Assembly: GCF_016704835.1 (NCBI RefSeq)
Contig: NZ_JADIZJ010000010.1
Coordinates: forward strand, 1 to 33,652
Length of the DNA: 33,652 bases
Direction: 5' to 3'
Source: Sphingopyxis sp.
Lineage (GTDB): Bacteria; Pseudomonadota; Alphaproteobacteria; Sphingomonadales; Sphingomonadaceae
The stretch's first letter is position 1. Every line of letters starts with the position of its first letter. The notes beneath the pieces are model-generated. The model did not search any database. It had not been told where the DNA came from and worked only from the letters and a program-made list of their open reading frames with translations. The position numbers and the translations under genes are program-made. Positions 29,028-33,652 of the stretch are shown here, piece after piece.

Positions 29028-30634
29028 TCATGCTGTGCGTTTCGAGCGGCCGGCGTATGGCTGGTGGATCGTTTCAAGATTGTGCCAGTTCGCGGTGACC
29101 CGCCTGCGCGTCAGCTGCACTGGGAACATAACCCCGATTCTATGTGTTGGCCCATGCAAGCCGGGGCGAGGACGCACGCAGCGCCGATACACGCGCCGCG
29201 TCGGAAATGCCTTTCGTATAGGCTTCCATACCCCGGCGAGGTGACGCTGTGCCCGCTGACCTCGATCTCCGCCGGGCGCCCGTCGTGCGACAGGTCGAAC
29301 GCCCAGGCGTTATGGTTGTCGCCCGATGAAGGTGACGAGATCGGCGTCAGCTTCGCGCGCTGCCGCGAGCAGGCGCGAGCGCCGCCGGATAGCCGTCCCA
29401 GCTGTCCATGTCGATTGGCAGCCCCGCCTTTGCCGCCAGCTGCGACACCTCGACGCGGCGCTTCACATAGTCGGGTTGGTCGGCGTCGAACCAATTGCGC
29501 GATCTGGATGGCGTGAACAGGTTGCCCACCACGATTCGCTGCGCGTGTATTCCGGCCAGCGCGTTCCGCTTTCACCGAACGGTCCAGGCCGTCAGAACAG
29601 CCGCACCCTCCTGCTCGGCGCCCATCAACCGCCGCGCGGGGCCGCGGTAATCACTCTCGGCGAATTGTTTCAGGTCCAGGCAACGTCGCGCTTGCCTCGT
29701 AGAACTTTCGCCCAGCCCGAACGGCTGGTCGCGCGCGGTGATCCGCGTTTCGGGCAGGAAGATCGTCGCCAGGTCCCCTGCCTGATACCGGCGCCAGCGC
29801 GCGTCGGCGGCGGGCATCCATTCGCCATGCGCGCGCTCGGCGGCGGCTTCACGCGCGCGCCATTCGCCCCTGCCTTCATTAGATTCCCGGCGCCGCCTTT
29901 CCACACGTCGTTCGCGAATTCATGGTTTCGTCCCATTGCATGATCACTTTGAACAGCTGGGCAACCGCTGCAAATCGGGATCGCTGGGTGATAGGCGGCG
30001 TAGCGGAGTCGATAGTCCGCGAAAGCGCGACAATCTTCCTGCGTCGGCTGGATATCGCGGCCAGGCAACGTGTCTTGCAGCGCGGGATAATGGCCGACCC
30101 CTATTCATAGAGATAGTCGCCGATGCGCGCGACGAGGTCGATGTCGTTCCGGCGGCGGCATGTACATAGGCATTGAACCAGCCGAACGGCAGGTTCGAGC
30201 AGGAGAAGAGCGCGATGGTGAAGGCGCTCGCCGGGCTGGTGGGCAACGTCTGCGTCCGGCCGGTCACCGATCTGGTGCCGTCGGGGGCGATGAAGCGATG
30301 GAAATACCAGCGGCCGGGTTGAAGGCCGTCGACGACGATTTTCGCGCAATGATCGCGTTCGCCCTCGGCGTGATGACGCGTTGCCGTTTCCAGCGACGCG
30401 TCCAAAATCGGCGCTTTCGGGATGCCTGACGGTCAAGGCGCTGTCGTTCGCCGCGGCGTAGCGTCCACACAGCAGCATCGAATTGGCCCCCGGCTCGCCG
30501 CTCGCGGACGCTGGGGCGGGGTGAAGCCCTGTGCCATGTTCGAAGCGCCGCGCCGGGCAGCGACACCGCCGCGAGCCCCGCGGTGCCGAGCTTGATCAGC
30601 AGGCGCCGGTCCACCTGCCCCAAAGCTGGTGCAT
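29028..30634 (-). CDS. phoD: PhoD-type alkaline phosphatase/phosphodiesterase, frame-interrupted
   Basis: An exported metallophosphatase of about 535 residues. The start is near the ATG at 30634; the signal region reads RRLLIKLGTAGLAAVSLPGA, with a twin-arginine-like start. Then VDGLQPGRWYFHRFIAPDG, ALFSCSNLPFGWFNAYVHAA, and the metal-binding DLVARIGDYLYE follow, with ADYRLRYAAYH and a disturbed W-D-(D)-H-E-x-A-N-D motif (NHEFANDVW at about 29,910). The C-terminus has LPIDMDSWDGYP, WAFDLSHDGRPAEIEVSG and SVQLTRRRVTANWHN-like sequence, stopping at 29028. More than ten indels. PhoD proteins hydrolyse phosphate diesters and are often Tat-exported. Confidence 0.8.
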
Positions 30635-30697
30635 CGCAACTCCCCTCTCGTCCAACCCGGTTTCTTTAGTCTTGCCTTTGTTAATGATCTGGCGCGG

Positions 30698-31840
30698 CTA
30701 TCCCAGCACGCCCATGGCGAGCAGCAGCAGCATGAACATGATGACCGCATACGAGAGCTGAAAAAGAGCAGCAACAAGTCGCGCGAGCAGGCGCCGAACC
30801 GCGACTAATGATAAGTGCCTAGCAGTTGCTGGGTACATATGGAAAGGCACATAAAGCATCGCGAAATGCTTTCGGGGCATCGCCGAATATCAGGGTTGAA
30901 ACAATCGCACGGCGACAACCCGCAGCGGCATGTGAAGCTGATCGAATAAGTGACGAAGACGAAATGGTCGTACGTGTGAAAGCGGCGGTTGAACGGAAAG
31001 AGCAGCCACATGAAGGGCAGCGATGAACGGGACCAGCGCCCATGCGAATTTTTATAGGCATTCGCCTGCAATTTGTAGAGCACGAGCGCCGGGTTCGCGA
31101 TCGCCTTCTCCAGCCCATGGTCGAGCGAAGTGACGCCGGTGGTTTGACCTTGGTGCGCGAGAGAAACTTTCGATGCCGGTCATCATCTGCCTGTAGAGGG
31201 ATCGTCGAGCACCGGTGGCCTCTCGTCGCGCGCTCCTCCTTGCTGAGGCTGCGCGCGACACCGAGATAGTCAGCGCTTTTGAGAAGCGTTGCGTACTCCC
31301 TCGCCGAGCAGCATCCGCTCGGCTGGCTTCAGATCCTTTGTTGCGAGGCGCGCGTCGACGCAGCTTGACCTCTTCTCGAAACTTTCCTTGAGCGCGTTCG
31401 AGCGCGTCTGCTCGGCTGCCGCCTTGGCGATCCCCTCGCCGACCCCGCCGCCGCTACTCGACGACGGCCAGCACGGGCATAGGTGAGGAAAACCGCGAAC
31501 AGGAACAGCGCAAGCGGCGAGATGAACGCGCGCGTTCGCCATGGATGTAGCGGCGCGTCAGATCACCGGGCCGCCACGCGAGCAGCGCGGCAGCGTGGCT
31601 CCAGATCTTGCGGGCGAAATGAAAGATCGCGTGAACCAGATCGTGTCCGATCGCGCCTAAACTGCGATGCACGTCGGCGCGCTGGCCGCAATAATGACAA
31701 TGCGACCCGGCAAGACTGGTGCTGCAATTAAGGGCAGCGCAGCGGCGCGTGACCCGGGTCTGCGCCGCCAGCGTGGCGCGATCTGGACCGCATGTCCTGC
31801 CAGACCGGCGGTGACCGCCGCCCTGATGCCTTGATATCCC
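30698..31840 (-). CDS. DUF3667 membrane protein with zinc-ribbon start, frame-interrupted
   Basis: A membrane protein of unknown role. The N-terminal zinc ribbon reads NCSTSLAGSHCHYCGQRADV in pieces, followed by the DUF3667 signature HRSLGAIGHDLVHAIFHF and WRPGDLTRRYIHGERAR. Hydrophobic segments follow in several frames, then LPFMWLLFPFNRRFHTYDHF, VFVTYSISF and near the end LSYAVIMFMLLLLAMGVLG (stop at 30698). The exact start is unclear, about 31,840. Many indels. It is transcribed divergently from proA and may share the roughly 110-base spacer as its promoter. Confidence 0.7.
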
Positions 31841-31950
31841 CGCCTATGGCGCCCGGCCTAAAGGCGCGCGAGGAAGGGCGCAACGGATCTCACCACAAAC
31901 GTGATAGTGGCGGCCGCGCGAACGCTCAAGCTCCCTGACCCGCCCCGCCG

Positions 31951-33234
31951 ATGCCCGGCGACGCCCCGCCCTGATCGTCGATACATGGCGCGCGCAGCGC
32001 GCGCCGCCGCGAAACAGCTCGCGCCGAAGGCGATGGTGGACAAGGCCGCCGGGCTGGCTGCGGCGGCGGCACAGATCTGCGCCCGGGCGACCGTAATTCT
32101 GGCCGCCAATGCAGAGGATATGACTTCGCAGGAAGGACAAATCGGCCGGCCGGGCGCGATGCTCGACCGGTTGCGGCTCGATGCGGGCCGCCTGGCCGGG
32201 AGCGCTGATGCCATCGACGCGGTTGCTGCGCCCCTCGACCCTTCACGTGCCGAAATCGACTGCGGGACGCGGCCCAACGGGTTGGTGCTCAGTGCCGCGT
32301 GCGCGTGCCGCTCTCGGCGTCGTCGGTAACATCCATGAAAGCCACCCCAATGTGACCGCCGCCGATGCTGCGGCGCTCGGGCTGATGTCGGGCAACGCCG
32401 GGATCCCGCGCGGCGGCAGCGAGGCGGTCCATTCAACCGGGTGCGATCCACGTGGCATTCGCGGCGGGCTGGTCGATGCCGACTCTGCCCGCCGATGCGG
32501 TGCAATCCCGTACCCATGCGTGATCGCGCCGCGGTCGGTGCGACGCTGCGCGCGCGCGGGCCGATCGACATCATCATCCGCGGCGGCAGCGCCTTGTCGC
32601 GCGCGTCCAGGACGAGGCGCGCGTGCCTGTGCTCGCGCATCTCGACGGGATCAACCACCTCTTTATCGACGGCGCGGCCGATCCGGGCAAAGGCGATCGA
32701 CCCGGCCGTGAACGCCAAGATCCGCCGCACTGGCGTCTGCGGCGCGACTGGAGATGTGATCCTGGTCAACTGCGCCTATCCCGCACCGCTGGCGATCATC
32801 GATGCGCTGGTCGCAGCTGGCTGCGGGGCGCGCGGCGACAAAGCCATCATGGTATTGAGCTCGCATGTCGAAGCTGCGTCGACCGCCGACTGGGACTGCG
32901 AATAATCCGACGCGATCGTCTCGATCGCTGGGCTGGGTCGATGGTTCCTCGACGGCGCGCTTCCGCACATATCGACGCGCATTCGAGCCGCCACACCGAC
33001 GCGATCGTTACCGGAGGATGCCGCGACCGCCGAACGCTTCCTCGCCGAAGTCGACAGCGCGATCGCTCATGCACAATGCCTCGACGCAGTTCGCCGACGG
33101 CGGCGAATTCGGGCCTCGGCGCCGAAATCGGCATCGCCACGGGTCGCCTCCACGCCTGCGTGGCCCGGTCGCGCTCGAAGGGCTCACGACATATAAATGG
33201 CTTCAGCGCGGCATCGGGTCAGGTCCGGCCTTGA
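31951..33234 (+). CDS. proA: Gamma-glutamyl phosphate reductase, frame-interrupted
   Basis: The second step of proline synthesis: NADPH-dependent reduction of glutamyl phosphate. Family blocks: ARAARAAAKQLAPKAMVDKA, ILAANAEDM, AMLDRLRLDAGRLAG, a GVVGNI-HESHPNVT region where the family has GIIYESRPNVT, VQDEARVPVLAHLDGINHLF, IDGAADP, RRTGVCGAT with the catalytic Cys, and DAIVTEDAATAERFLAEVDS. It ends GLTTYKWL...GQVRP at 33234. The length of about 427 residues is normal. The ATG at 31951 (MPGDAP) is the best start; the frame is corrected by 31,970. More than ten indels. Confidence 0.85.
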
Positions 33235-33339
33235 CGGAAATCCAAACGCCTGTGGCGTCCCGTCGGCCCCATGAATCCGCGCTGATCGCCGCCAGCCCGG
33301 GCGGGAATTCCCGCCAAGGCTGCCTGACCAACCGATCTT

Positions 33340-33580
33340 CTATCCGGTCACCACGTTCGATTATGCGGTGACGATCGCGTGACTGGAACGTCCCTGCGTC
33401 GGGATCCGGCTTTGTGACCGAGTTCGACGTCTCGACCGACTATCTCGCCGGCTATAAGGTCGAGCAAGCGGGCGGACGCGCACATCAAGAATATTGATCC
33501 CGGCGGAAGAATTGCTCGCCTTCTACCAAGCGATCATCGGCCATATCAGAGTGGTGAAATCATTCTCGAATGATCCCCAC
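33340..33580 (+). CDS. Unrecognised gene fragment, frame-interrupted
   Basis: Three frames in series give FYPVTTFDYAVTIA, SGFVTEFDVSTDYLAGYKVE and IPAEELLAFYQAIIGHIRVV, which look like one real protein of unknown family (C-terminal part of a small soluble protein). The start is not seen; it may lie near the proA stop. The remaining 70 bases of the window carry no feature I can identify. Confidence 0.35.
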
Positions 33581-33652
33581 CGGCCTCTCGCGGCAGTTTT
33601 CAATCCCGCGCATGGCGGGCATCGCGCGATCAGGCCTGAATGCAATCGATGC

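Noticed and set aside
19056..33652. Genuine pseudogene-rich, decaying genome region
   Set aside because: Breaks hit normally needed genes at the same rate as others and are mostly single-base indels between well-preserved protein blocks, which fits sequence error better than decay.

Overview
The window looks like a Sphingomonadaceae (Sphingopyxis/Sphingomonas-type) alphaproteobacterium. It is GC-rich, and both the conjugation genes and the housekeeping genes (purC, purS, purQ, a queuosine-precursor transporter, bfd/bfr, proA) read like sphingomonad proteins. The assignment rests on remembered family resemblance, not on a search.

Positions 1 to about 18,980 are one end of an integrative and conjugative element (ICE). 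Reading leftward on the minus strand there is a regulatory block: a QseM-like protein, a frame-interrupted FseA-like DUF6499/DUF2285 protein and an RdfS-like excisionase. A mobilisation operon follows: DUF2840, TraF peptidase, DUF736, lytic transglycosylase, RlxS-like relaxase and VirD4/TraG coupling protein, which runs off the left edge. Genes are tightly packed, with ATGA stop/start overlaps at rdfS-DUF2840 and DUF2840-traF. The order resembles the excision and transfer circuit of Mesorhizobium loti ICEMlSymR7A. Further right lie a highly structured non-coding block (7,620-7,877), DUF932, a second DUF736, a long ParB-like protein, a DUF3223 protein, and an AAA-ATPase/subtilase pair that matches the IetAS anti-phage or plasmid-stability system. 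The element ends with a remnant of a VapC toxin, an unrecognised small gene and a large serine recombinase. The recombinase reading frame ends inside a tRNA-Arg(UCG) gene on the opposite strand, so the tRNA 3' end is the likely attachment site.

Positions 19,056-33,652 are chromosomal backbone: queuosine-precursor transporter, a small membrane protein, purQ and purS, bacterioferritin and its ferredoxin, an M16 peptidase, a diguanylate cyclase, purC, an enoyl-CoA hydratase, a PhoD-type phosphatase, a DUF3667 protein and proA.

Sequence quality matters for every reading here. Almost every long gene is broken by single-base indels, often in G or C runs. In the left half there are about zero to two per gene; in the right half there are many per gene, plus at least one premature stop from a substitution (bfr). 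Because purC, purS, purQ and proA are all affected, most breaks are probably uncorrected sequencing errors, not real decay. I annotate these genes over their full reconstructed span and name the joins I could work out.
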